The notes below the pieces were generated by a model. The model did no database searches and was not told the DNA's origin. It was given only the letters and a program-made list of their open reading frames with translations. The translations under genes and the position numbers were made by a program. From positions 1-43,541 of the forward strand of contig CANFEY010000043.1 in assembly GCA_947446025.1 (NCBI GenBank): a stretch of DNA of 43,541 nt, written 5' to 3'. Positions 32,473 through 40,669 of the stretch are shown here, one piece after another. The stretch is from Bryobacterales bacterium. Its GTDB lineage: Bacteria; Acidobacteriota; Terriglobia; Bryobacterales; Bryobacteraceae. Every line of letters begins with the position of its first letter. Position 1 is the first letter of the stretch.

Positions 32473-32534
32473 GCAAAAGGGTACAGGCACGAACTTTCGC
32501 AAAGGCGGCGAAGTTCGAGCCAGTCCCCTTTTGC
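32473..32534. repeat. Long imperfect inverted repeat (hairpin)
   Basis: GCAAAAGGG at 32473-32481 pairs with CCCTTTTGC at 32526-32534. The pairing continues inward through AC, GGC, CGAACTT and CGC, with three mismatches and one bulge, around a loop of 7 nt: about 24 paired bases in all. It sits between the CpaE-like gene's stop and the antitoxin relic. It may be a REP/MITE-type mobile repeat of a different family from the AGCCCCA palindromes, or a terminator. Confidence 0.75.
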
Positions 32535-32538
32535 GCAG

Positions 32539-33678
32539 CTAGCTCTTGCCGAACTTGCGCAGCAGGGAACCCAGGCGGCCCTCCGGCGGTGCCTGCATGC
32601 TGCACAGCCTGCGGGCCAGTTCGCTGCAGGCGCGGCCGAAGGCGCTCTCCTTCGACACCAGGCGCGATTCCATGGCCGCGTTCTTCACGTTGAGGTAGTC
32701 GTTCGGCATGGCGGCGTACATAGGGACCTGGGCGGTTTTTTCCAGCGCTTCCTTGGTCAAGCGGCGGCCCTCCCAGCGGTTGCCGAGCACACAGATTTTT
32801 TCGGTGTCGATGCCGGCGGCTTCCACCTCGCCACGGCGGACGCTGACCAGTTTCAGGGACGCGAGCTCCGGTTCGCAGACGATAAACACATTGCGCGCGG
32901 CCAGCGCCAACTCCGTTGTGGCGGGGTTGATCAGATCCGGCAGGTCCACCAGGATGAAGTCGTAGTGCGCCTGGGCAAAATCCAGGATCTGAAAATACGT
33001 CGCCCAAGTGGGCTGCGGGCCGGGGTGCAGGGGATTCGCCAGCAGCATGTCGAGCTTGCCGATGGACACCAGATGCTGCCGCCAGCCCACGGGCGTGAGC
33101 TGGCCGGGTTGCTGCAAAATGGCGGGCAGTCCGCCTTTGTCCTCAACATTGAGCAGGATCGAAAGCACCCCGGAGCGGCGGTCGGCTTCGATCAGCAGGG
33201 TCCGCTGCGAAAGCTCGCTTGCCAGCGCGGCTGCGGTGTTTAGGACCACCGTGGAGCAGCCGCTTCCGGCCTTGGACGGCAGAAACGCGAGGATGTTGGG
33301 GTGCGCCACCGGGCGGCGCACGTGCAGCGCGTTGCGGGCGGCCAGTTCCAGATCAGCGGCGGAGAAAGGCCGCCGCAATACTTGCGACACGCCCGCGGCC
33401 ATCATTTCGGCTTCCTGCTCCGGCGTCCACATGGTGCGGTAGCCGATGATCGCCGGCTGGCGCGTGGCTTTGAGAATGACCGCGAGCTGGGCACTGGCGC
33501 GTTCCCAGTCCTATACATCAAGCAGGATGGCCTCGGGGCCGGCTTTGGTCAATTCGGCGGGCAGGCCCTTGGAGGGGTCTTCCAGATAGAGAACGTCAAA
33601 CGCCCCGCTGTCCTTAGCCAACAGCGGAATAGCGTCGGCGGAGGTGTGCGAAGACCGCAGGATTGCGAGGCGAATCAT
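32539..33678 (-). pseudogene. CpaE/TadZ-like Tad-pilus ATPase with in-frame TAG
   Basis: The full frame runs from ATG 33678 (MIRLAILRSSHTSADAIPLL, RBS GGAG) to 32539, 380 codons. The N-terminal part is receiver-like (AILLDV) and is followed by TAG at 33511-33513. The same frame continues DWERASAQLAVILKATRQPAIIGYRT and then the ParA/MinD-type ATPase: ILAFLPSKAGSGCSTVVLNTAAALA (deviant Walker A, Cys for Lys), LLIEADRRSGVLSIL, YDFILVDLPDL. TadZ/CpaE localise Tad pili. Without readthrough only a 55-residue fragment, or a restarted C-terminal ATPase from 33432, could form. Confidence 0.8.
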
Positions 33679-33765
33679 TTTCTCCATCCATTGTTTCAGG
33701 CTCGCGCCCCCCAGCGCCACCCCTCCCGCTTGCGTGCGGCTGCGAGTTGCGGAACACTTAGATGC

Positions 33766-36267
33766 ATGTGGAACTGGCGATGGGCACTTGTGGCAACGTT
33801 GGGGATCGGCGGATGGGCCTCCGTTGCCGGATTGCGCGCGCAAGCACCTGCGCGGCCCGCTGTGTCCGCCGCCGCGCCCAATCCGCGGGCGTTCCTCAAC
33901 ACCTACTGCATCGGCTGCCATAGCGACAAGCTACGCACCTCGGGCCTGACGCTGGAAACAGTGGACGTGGCCAACCCTGCGGCGAACACGGAACTGTGGG
34001 AGAAGGTGATCGGCAAGCTGCGCGCGGGTTCCATGCCGCCAGCCGGGATGCCCCGCCCCACTCCGGAAACCTACCGTGCGATTTACACCAAGCTTGAAAA
34101 CGACATCGACCGTGTGTGGGCGCTGAACCCCAACCCTGGGCGCATCGGCTCGGTACACAGGCTGAACCGCGCCGAATACGGCAACGCCATTCGCGACCTG
34201 TTCGGGCTAAGCGTAGACGTGGCGAGCCTGCTGCCCGGCGATGACACCGCCGACGGCAGCTTCGACAATTTCGCGGACACGCTGTCGATCTCCACGGTCC
34301 ATCTGGAGCGATACATGTCGGTGGCGCGGCAAGTTTCGCGGCTGGCCGTTGGGCTCCCTCCCGCCAAACCCGGCATGGAACGGTTTGAAATTCCCAAGTT
34401 CGTGGTGCAGAAGGACCGCATGAGTGAAGATCTGCCGTTCGGTTCGCGCGGCGGCATGGCAATCCCCTACATCTTCCCCGTGGATGGCGAGTACATCGTC
34501 CGCGTGCGGCTGAAGCGGCAGTATCAGGACTACCTGCAGGGCATGGGCTGGAAGCAGCAGTTGGAAGTCCGGCTGGACGGCAAGCTGCTGAAGCGATTTT
34601 CGGTCGGCGGCGAAGGCCAGGGCCGAGCCGCAGCAGCCAGCTACGCCGGGGACGGAGAGGTGAACTTCGCCGGCGATCCCGAATGGGAAACCTACATGCA
34701 GTTGACCGGCGATGCGGGCTTGGAAGTCCGCGTTCCAGTGCAGGCCGGCCCCCGCACAGTGGGCGTTTCCTTCGTGCGCGACATGTTTGAGCCGGAGGGA
34801 TTGCCGCAGGAAGTGCAACTGGGCCGCGTAGTCTCGAACGACCAAATCTACATGGAGTTCGCAAGCGTCGGAGCGGTGCAGATCGGCGGGCCCTATGATC
34901 CCAAGGGCGCGAAGGACACACCCAGCCGCCGTGCGATCTTTACCTGCTATCCCACGCAGCCCTCACAGGAACGCGACTGCGCCTCAACCATCTTGACCCG
35001 TCTGGCTCGTCTGGCCTACCGCCGTCCGGTAACCAAGGCCGACAGCAACACGCTGATGGAGTTCTTCACCAGCGGCCGCAAGGACACCAACTTCGACGAG
35101 GGCATCCAATTCGCCATCGAGCGCATGCTGGTGGACCCCGACTTCCTGCTGCGCGTTTATAAGACCCCAGTCGCGCGCACTCCGGGTGGTCCCGCATTGC
35201 AGGTGAAAGCGGCGGCCAAGAGCAAGGCCCCGGCTCCCTACAAGCTGAGCGACATCGACGTTGCCTCTCGGCTTTCGTTCTTTATTTGGAGCAGCATCCC
35301 CGATGACCGCCTGCTGACGCTGGCGGAGCGTGGCGAGTTGACCAAGCCCGCTGTGCTGGACAAAGAAATCAAGCGTATGCTGGCCGATCCGCGCGCTGTG
35401 GATTCGCTGGTGAACCAGTTCGCGGCGCAGTGGCTGAACCTGCGGCAGGTTGTGGACGTGGTGATCGACCCCGGCAAGTATCCGCTCTACGATGAGAGCC
35501 TGCTTCGGGCGTTCCAGACCGAGACGGAAATGTTCGTCGCGAACAACATTCAGGAAGACCTGCCGCTGCGGAATTTGCTCGACGCCGACTACACCTACGC
35601 GAATGAACGCCTGGCGGAACACTACAAGCTCCCCAACATTCACGGCAGCCGGTTCCGGCGCGTGCAGTTGCCGGATCACGGCCAGCGCGGCGGCTTGCTG
35701 GCGCACGGGTCCATCTTGGTGACAACGTCGTACCCAGATCGCACTTCGCCGGTTCTGCGCGGCAAGTGGCTCCTGAACAACATGCTCGGACTGACCATTC
35801 CGCCGCCCCCGCCGGGTGTGAATGCGACGCTGGAGGCTAAGGCTGGCACGGTCATTCCGGGCATCCGGGAACGGCTGGCCCTGCACCGCACGGCACCGAC
35901 GTGTAATAGCTGCCACTCCGTGATCGACCCGCTGGGCTTCGCGCTGGAGAGTTTCGATGTGACTGGCGGCTGGCGCACCCAGGATGAAATCGGCAACGCC
36001 ATCGACTCCACCGGCACCACGGTCAACGGCACCAAGATCGACGGCCTCAACGGGCTGCGCACGCTGCTGCTGAGCGATCCCGAGCAGTTCCCGCGTACGG
36101 TCACGGAGAAGCTCATGGCGTATGCCCTCGGCCGGCGGCTGGAGTCTTACGATCAGCCTGCGGTGCGTAAGATTGTCCGTGCCGCGGCGGCGCAGCAATA
36201 CCGCTGGTCAGCGATTGTGCGCGGGATTGCAGAGAGTCCGGCGTTCCTGATGCGGGCGGCGAATTAG
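33766..36267 (+). CDS. DUF1592 family secreted cytochrome protein
   Basis: From ATG 33766 the product is 833 aa with an N-terminal membrane/signal segment (WALVATLGIGGWASVAGL). An early cytochrome-c-like site CIGCH (residues 48-52) is followed by DUF1587 (SVHRLNRAEYGNAIRDLFGL), a ligand-binding-like beta region, DUF1595 (ARLAYRRPVTKADSNTLMEFF), DUF1592 (VASRLSFFIWSSIPDDRLLTLA), DUF1588 (RTSPVLRGKWLLNNMLGLTIPPPPPG) and DUF1585, with a second CNSCH. These proteins are abundant in planctomycetes and acidobacteria; their reaction is not established. The usual DUF1552 partner is not in the window. Confidence 0.9.
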   Translation: MWNWRWALVATLGIGGWASVAGLRAQAPARPAVSAAAPNPRAFLNTYCIGCHSDKLRTSGLTLETVDVANPAANTELWEKVIGKLRAGSMPPAGMPRPTPETYRAIYTKLENDIDRVWALNPNPGRIGSVHRLNRAEYGNAIRDLFGLSVDVASLLPGDDTADGSFDNFADTLSISTVHLERYMSVARQVSRLAVGLPPAKPGMERFEIPKFVVQKDRMSEDLPFGSRGGMAIPYIFPVDGEYIVRVRLKRQYQDYLQGMGWKQQLEVRLDGKLLKRFSVGGEGQGRAAAASYAGDGEVNFAGDPEWETYMQLTGDAGLEVRVPVQAGPRTVGVSFVRDMFEPEGLPQEVQLGRVVSNDQIYMEFASVGAVQIGGPYDPKGAKDTPSRRAIFTCYPTQPSQERDCASTILTRLARLAYRRPVTKADSNTLMEFFTSGRKDTNFDEGIQFAIERMLVDPDFLLRVYKTPVARTPGGPALQVKAAAKSKAPAPYKLSDIDVASRLSFFIWSSIPDDRLLTLAERGELTKPAVLDKEIKRMLADPRAVDSLVNQFAAQWLNLRQVVDVVIDPGKYPLYDESLLRAFQTETEMFVANNIQEDLPLRNLLDADYTYANERLAEHYKLPNIHGSRFRRVQLPDHGQRGGLLAHGSILVTTSYPDRTSPVLRGKWLLNNMLGLTIPPPPPGVNATLEAKAGTVIPGIRERLALHRTAPTCNSCHSVIDPLGFALESFDVTGGWRTQDEIGNAIDSTGTTVNGTKIDGLNGLRTLLLSDPEQFPRTVTEKLMAYALGRRLESYDQPAVRKIVRAAAAQQYRWSAIVRGIAESPAFLMRAAN

Positions 36268-36269
36268 CG

Positions 36270-36584
36270 TTACTTCGCAAGCTCCGCCAAATCGAAGCGG
36301 ATGGTCGAACTCACCACCTCGCGAAGCTGGGCGAGTTCCACGGACCCTGCCCCGTGAATCACGGTGACTTCCTTCGGCACAACGGCAATCAAGCCCGCGT
36401 CCAGCGCGAATCGACACTGCCTTCATTACCGGCAACTTGCCGAGGGCGCGCCAAATGCCCCCAGCGCGGCCTGCATCGCCGGGCCGTCCAAGTTGATTTC
36501 AGTTTTCGAGGCCGCCTTCTCCGCAATAGCCGCAGCGGGCGATTTGGGGCAACTCGGAATCGGCCGTGCTGGAACCAGGAACAT
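36270..36584 (-). pseudogene. Possible frameshifted gene of unknown family
   Basis: On the minus strand, one frame reads SKTEINLDGPAMQAALGAFGAPS and stops, while another ending at 36270 reads FALDAGLIAVVPKEVTVIHGAG, then SVELAQLREVVSSTIRFDL. These adjoining pieces look like parts of one protein with a shift near 36430-36450. I cannot name the family. It is convergent with the DUF1592 gene, whose stop is 3 nt away. Confidence 0.33.
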
Positions 36585-36718
36585 GGGCCACTATAGCCGC
36601 CGGTCTGGCCGGACTTCTGGCCTACAGACAAAAGCGTGCCGTCCGTAACAGCTAAGGCTGGATATCGCTACCCTCAATCCCGATAGACAATAGGGGAATT
36701 CGGTGCTACCCTTATTGT

Positions 36719-38125
36719 GTGAGCACTTTAGCTTTCGATATTGAAGCCTTCCTCGCCCAGGAAGAGTCCAAAGATCTCCTCCGCCTGACCACCGCCGGCA
36801 GCGTGGACGACGGCAAGAGCACGTTGATCGGGCGGTTGCTGCATGACGCCAAGGGGGCTTACGAAGACCAGTTGAAGAGCGCCATCCGCGGCGGCGAGAT
36901 CGACTTCGCGCTGCTCACTGACGGCCTCCGCGCCGAGCGCGAACAGGGCATCACCATCGACGTGGCCTACCGTTACTTCGCTACGCCGAAGCGCAAGTTC
37001 ATTCTTGCCGATACGCCGGGGCACGAGCAATACACCCGCAACATGGCGACCGGGGCGTCTACCGCCGACCTAGTGATCATTCTGCTGGACGCGCATCGCG
37101 GCATGACGGTGCAGTCGCGGCGGCATGGTTACATCTCCGCGCTGCTGGGGATTCCGCACTTTGTGATCGCGGTGAACAAGATGGATCTGGTCGGCTACGA
37201 TCAGGAAACCTTCCGCCGCATCCACGACGAATACAAGGCGTACCTGGAAAGTCTGGGCGTGAAGGACGCCTACTTCATCCCGATGAGCGCATTGAAGGGC
37301 GACAACGTCGTCGAACCCGGGGTCCACATGCCGTGGTTCAACGGGCCGTGCTTGCTGGAACATCTGGAATCCGTGGATACGGCGAACCGGAGTATTCAAG
37401 CTCCGTTCCGGATGGCGGTGCAGCGCGTGTCGCGCCCGGATCAGAATTTCCGTGGATTCCAGGGGCAGATCGGCTCGGGCCGCGTGAAGCCGGGGGATCG
37501 CGTGCGTGCCCTGCCTTCGGGCCGCTGGACCAAGGTGACCCGCGTCGTAACGTTCGACGGCGACCTGAAGGAAGCCCACGCTCCGCAATCGGTCACGCTG
37601 ACCCTCGCCGACGAAATCGACATCAGCCGGGGCGACATGATCGCCTCCGGTGACGAACCGCAAGTTGCCAAGGCATTCGAAGCCACGCTGGTGTGGTTCG
37701 ACGCGCATCCTCTCGATACAACGCACGACTACCTGGTGAAGCATACCTCGCACGTGGTCCCGGCGCGCATTGAGAAGGTCAAGCACCTGGTGAACGTCTC
37801 GAAGCTCGACACCGAACCGGCGTCCAGCCTGGCGATGAATGAGATCGGCGTGGTCCGTATTGCCACTTCCAAGCCGCTGTTCTTCGATCCCTACAAGGAA
37901 AACCGCGGGTCCGGTGCCTTCATCCTGATTGACCGCAAGACCAACGCCACTGCGGGTGCGGGCATGATTCTGGGTGCTGCGGAAGGTTCGGCTGAATCCG
38001 GCCAGGACCGGCTGATCCGCCTGATCCGCCACGCCGTCGCCGAGGATGCGCACCTGAGCCTGCCCGCTGACGATACGCAGGCCGTGGAAGTCCTCCGCAC
38101 TCTGCTGAAGGGAATCCTCAAATGA
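36719..38125 (+). CDS. cysN: Sulfate adenylyltransferase subunit 1 (CysN-like GTPase)
   Basis: CysN is the GTPase subunit that drives adenylyl sulfate formation with CysD. The 468-aa product has G1 AGSVDDGKST (residues 26-35), G3 DTPGHEQ (99-104), G4 NKMDLV (153-158) and the EF-Tu-like beta-barrel domains. The GTG start lacks a clear Shine-Dalgarno sequence; TATTGT directly precedes it, so a leaderless transcript is possible. cysH follows with a 4-nt overlap. No cysD is present here. Confidence 0.93.
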   Translation: MSTLAFDIEAFLAQEESKDLLRLTTAGSVDDGKSTLIGRLLHDAKGAYEDQLKSAIRGGEIDFALLTDGLRAEREQGITIDVAYRYFATPKRKFILADTPGHEQYTRNMATGASTADLVIILLDAHRGMTVQSRRHGYISALLGIPHFVIAVNKMDLVGYDQETFRRIHDEYKAYLESLGVKDAYFIPMSALKGDNVVEPGVHMPWFNGPCLLEHLESVDTANRSIQAPFRMAVQRVSRPDQNFRGFQGQIGSGRVKPGDRVRALPSGRWTKVTRVVTFDGDLKEAHAPQSVTLTLADEIDISRGDMIASGDEPQVAKAFEATLVWFDAHPLDTTHDYLVKHTSHVVPARIEKVKHLVNVSKLDTEPASSLAMNEIGVVRIATSKPLFFDPYKENRGSGAFILIDRKTNATAGAGMILGAAEGSAESGQDRLIRLIRHAVAEDAHLSLPADDTQAVEVLRTLLKGILK

Positions 38126-38811
38126 TCGACACCAAAATCGCAGCCGCAGAAGCCATCATCCGGGAACAATTGGGCAATGCCGGAACGCACTGCGTCACCT
38201 CCAGCTTTCAGTCTGAGTGCGTCGTGCTGGTGGATATGATCCGCCGCATGCGGCCTGACATGCCGGTGCTGTTTCTCGAAACCGGGTACCACTTTCCCGA
38301 AACACTTACCTACCGCGACCAGCTGACGGCGGAGTGGAAGCTGAACCTGACCAACCTGGAATCGAAGCAGAGCGTGGCCGAGCAGGAGTCGCAGTTCGGC
38401 ATTCTTAACCAGACTAATCCCAAAGAATGCTGCCGGATGCGCAAGGTGGAGCCGCTGTTTGGCGGGCTCCAGAACTACGACACCTGGTTCACCGCCCTGC
38501 GCCGCGATCAATCGCCCACGCGCGCCAACTTGCAGTTCGTGGAAGACTTCAAGCTCCCCACCGGCAAGGCGCTACAGAAGGTGGCTCCGCTGGCCGATTG
38601 GACCACGCGCGACGTGTACGAATACATGCAGAAGTTCAGCATCCCGGAGCTGAGCTTGTACGAGCAAGGCTACACCAGCATCGGCTGCGCGCCGTGCACC
38701 GCCAAGCCGCTGGACCCGAACGATCCGCGCTCCGGCCGCTGGGCAGGCCAAGGCAAGATCGAATGCGGCATCCACATTGGTGCCGACGGTTCGGGCGTCA
38801 AAGAGCACTAG
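38122..38811 (+). CDS. cysH: Phosphoadenylyl/adenylyl-sulfate reductase CysH
   Basis: The 229-aa product carries the [4Fe-4S]-type signature: C103-C104 (KECCRMRK) and C189-x2-C192 (IGCAPC), and the catalytic KIECGIH with C215. The cysteine pattern indicates an APS-reductase type, needing no APS kinase. It reduces APS (or PAPS) to sulfite using thioredoxin. The ATG at 38122 overlaps the cysN stop by 4 nt. The following permease starts right after its stop. Confidence 0.93.
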   Translation: MIDTKIAAAEAIIREQLGNAGTHCVTSSFQSECVVLVDMIRRMRPDMPVLFLETGYHFPETLTYRDQLTAEWKLNLTNLESKQSVAEQESQFGILNQTNPKECCRMRKVEPLFGGLQNYDTWFTALRRDQSPTRANLQFVEDFKLPTGKALQKVAPLADWTTRDVYEYMQKFSIPELSLYEQGYTSIGCAPCTAKPLDPNDPRSGRWAGQGKIECGIHIGADGSGVKEH

Positions 38812-39549
38812 ATGGAGTACGCACTCGGGTTCGTTATCTCAGTCTTCATCGGACTGACGGGGGTTGGCGCGGGTTCCATGACCACGCCGCTGCTGATTCT
38901 GCTGTTGGGCATGCCCACATCGCAAGCCGTGGGCACCGCGCTGATCTTCGGCGCGACGGTCAAGGTGATCACCACCCCGTTCTACTGGAAGCGTCGCCAG
39001 ATCGACTTGAAGGCGCTGGCCTACCTGCTGGGCACGGGACTGCCGGGTGTCCTGGCGGGATCGTTCCTGCTGGGCGAATTCAAGAGTGACTGGGTCACGG
39101 CATTCGTGGGGCTGACCATCATGTCGATCTCCATGTTCAACTTGTTCCGCTTTGCGCCCAGCACCAGCGTGGATCGCAAATCATGGCTGGCGTTCGTCGG
39201 GCTGCCGATCGGCCTCGAAGTCGGCTTCTCCTCCGCCGGTGCGGGCGCGCTGGGATCGCTGGCGCTGATGAACCTGACCATGCTGTCCCCGGCGGCGATC
39301 GTCGGCACGGACCTCACCTTCGGCCTGGTGCTGAATATGGTGGGCGGCGGCATTCGCGCGGCAGCGGGCGATTTGGACTGGCCCGTCCTGGTAAAGCTGC
39401 TGACCGGCGGCGCGGCGGGTGCCATCGCAGGTTTGCTGTTGGCCAACAAGCTACCGTCGACGAAGCTGAAATTCGTGCTGTGCGTGGCGCTGGTCGGCTT
39501 GGGCGGCAACCTCGCGTGGAAGGGTCTCTCCACCGCGATGGGCTGGTAG
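38812..39549 (+). CDS. TauE/SafE family sulfite/anion permease
   Basis: The 245-aa product has six to eight membrane helices. Two related halves have GVGAGSMTTPLLILLLGM and SAGAGALGSLALMNLTML, the repeated G-(V/A)-G-A-G motif of TauE/SafE exporters. Members export sulfite, sulfoacetate or other organosulfur anions, fitting the location after cysH, though direction and substrate are inferred. ATG 38812 abuts the cysH stop. Confidence 0.9.
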   Translation: MEYALGFVISVFIGLTGVGAGSMTTPLLILLLGMPTSQAVGTALIFGATVKVITTPFYWKRRQIDLKALAYLLGTGLPGVLAGSFLLGEFKSDWVTAFVGLTIMSISMFNLFRFAPSTSVDRKSWLAFVGLPIGLEVGFSSAGAGALGSLALMNLTMLSPAAIVGTDLTFGLVLNMVGGGIRAAAGDLDWPVLVKLLTGGAAGAIAGLLLANKLPSTKLKFVLCVALVGLGGNLAWKGLSTAMGW

Positions 39550-39565
39550 GGCGGACCTCCGACCC

Positions 39566-39733
39566 CTACTCTTCCCCCGGCGGTTTCTTGTGCTTCGGCT
39601 TCTTGCGCTGGTCCTTGGGCAGAATCGGGCGCGAGGCTTTGACCGGACCCACCCGCTCACGGGCGATGGCTCGGACCTCTTTTTCCTGATCGAAGACTGG
39701 TTGCTTGCGTTTCACCTGGATCTCCAACCCCAT
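39566..39733 (-). CDS. Small basic hypothetical protein
   Basis: The 55-aa product from ATG 39733 ([20 protein letters not shown]) has a Lys/Arg-rich C-terminus ([18 protein letters not shown]). It lies convergent with the permease gene, 16 nt from its stop. No Shine-Dalgarno site is obvious. The balanced acidic and basic helix start looks like a real protein, but no family is recognised and expression is uncertain. Confidence 0.5.
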   Translation of the reverse strand: MGLEIQVKRKQPVFDQEKEVRAIARERVGPVKASRPILPKDQRKKPKHKKPPGEE

Positions 39734-39762
39734 TATGGCGCGAGGATCCGCTGAAAGCAGCT

Positions 39763-39822
39763 AGCCCAACGCATGAGACTCGGGCTTACGCAGACTATGG
39801 CCCCACGCTGACGCATGGGGCC
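39763..39822. repeat. REP-like palindrome pair
   Basis: The unit at 39799-39822 has perfect arms GGCCCCA and TGGGGCC around CGCTGACGCA. The unit at 39763-39786 has arms AGCCC and GGGCT. The second is a degenerate member of the same family as 10731 and 15838. The pair stands upstream of tatA. Confidence 0.68.
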
Positions 39823-39867
39823 AGGCACTTTCATGCTAGACTCTTAAGTGCAAGGAGGCCGTATAAT

Positions 39868-40038
39868 ATGTTGAAATCCATCGGCGTCCCTGAGTTGTTG
39901 ATCATCCTGGTGATCGCTGTGCTGCTGTTTGGCGGCAAAAAGATCCCGGAGATGGCCAAGGGCTTGGGAGAAGGCATTCGGAACTTCAAGAACTCATTGA
40001 AGGGCGATGACACCCCCGACGACAAGAAGCCGGCGTAA
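39868..40038 (+). CDS. tatA: Twin-arginine translocase TatA/E
   Basis: The 56-aa product has the classic TatA layout: a short N-terminus, a membrane helix ([23 protein letters not shown], residues 6-28, with the FGxKxxP hinge), an amphipathic helix ([19 protein letters not shown]), and a charged tail. AAGGAGG at 39852-39858 supports ATG 39868. TatA forms the pore for folded protein export. No tatC is nearby. It is convergent with HU, sharing a terminator. Confidence 0.93.
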   Translation: MLKSIGVPELLIILVIAVLLFGGKKIPEMAKGLGEGIRNFKNSLKGDDTPDDKKPA

Positions 40039-40091
40039 GGCTTTCGGCGCGCCCGACGTGTGAGCGGCGCCTGAATCGGACACGAAATACA

Positions 40092-40131
40092 AAAACCCCC
40101 GCTAACCGTGAGACACGGTCGCGGGGGTTTT
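40092..40131. terminator. Bidirectional intrinsic terminator between tatA and HU
   Basis: AAAACCCCCGC at 40092-40102 pairs with GCGGGGGTTTT at 40121-40131. An inner stem ACCGTG/CACGGT lies between them. The A-run and T-run at the ends let it act in both directions, serving the convergent tatA (plus) and HU (minus) genes. Confidence 0.9.
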
Positions 40132-40144
40132 GCATTGCAACGGA

Positions 40145-40450
40145 CTACTTCTTTACTTTGGGCGGAACGATGGCGTCTTTCACGGCCTTCGCGACGCGGA
40201 ACTTGACGACCTTCTTGGCCGCGATCTTGATCGCTTCGCCAGTGGCCGGATTGCGTCCCATGCGGGCCTTGCGGTCCACGCGGACCAAACGGCCGACGCC
40301 GGGCAGAACGCACATACCGTTCTTCTTGGTTTCCTTCACCGCGAGGTCACCGTAAGCGGTCACCAACGCCTTCGCGGTCTTGGTGGGGACATCCACCGCC
40401 GCTGCCAGTTCCTTGATGAATTGCGATTGAGTCATCTTTGCTGCTGCCAT
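40145..40450 (-). CDS. HU family DNA-binding protein
   Basis: The 101-aa product has HU helices (MTQSQFIKELAAAVDVPTKTAKALV), the arm strands GVGRLVRVDRKARMGRNPATGEAIKI with the conserved RxGRNPxTGExI, and a Lys-rich end. HU dimers bend and compact DNA. RBS AAGGAG precedes ATG 40450. A strong promoter lies upstream. Confidence 0.96.
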   Translation of the reverse strand: MAAAKMTQSQFIKELAAAVDVPTKTAKALVTAYGDLAVKETKKNGMCVLPGVGRLVRVDRKARMGRNPATGEAIKIAAKKVVKFRVAKAVKDAIVPPKVKK

Positions 40451-40517
40451 GTTTCTCCTTTACGAATCTCTGATTTTCCCATGTACACACGTGAGTGCAT
40501 GCGTTACGTACATTCGC

Positions 40518-40546
40518 ATCATAAGGGATCGCGCGGCGGGTGTAAA
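40518..40546 (-). promoter_or_regulatory. Sigma70-like promoter of the HU gene
   Basis: Read on the minus strand, TTTACA at 40546-40541 and TATGAT at 40523-40518 are 17 nt apart, close to consensus. The -10 is about 68 nt upstream of the HU start, leaving an untranslated leader of about 60 nt. Confidence 0.7.
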
Positions 40547-40669
40547 GGGAAAAGTGCAAAAAACCTCAAGGTTTCGCAAGATTTCCACATCCTTGCACCG
40601 GATTCTTCCGGCAGGGCTGCGTTTTAAGCCTCGCGTGTTAAGCTACCTGCTAGCGGCAATGAGTAGCGA

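Noticed and set aside
36208-36435. 75-codon minus-strand frame (MPVMKAVSIRAG...)
   Set aside because: Most of it runs in a different frame from the protein-like pieces and ends inside the DUF1592 gene, so it is not a gene by itself.
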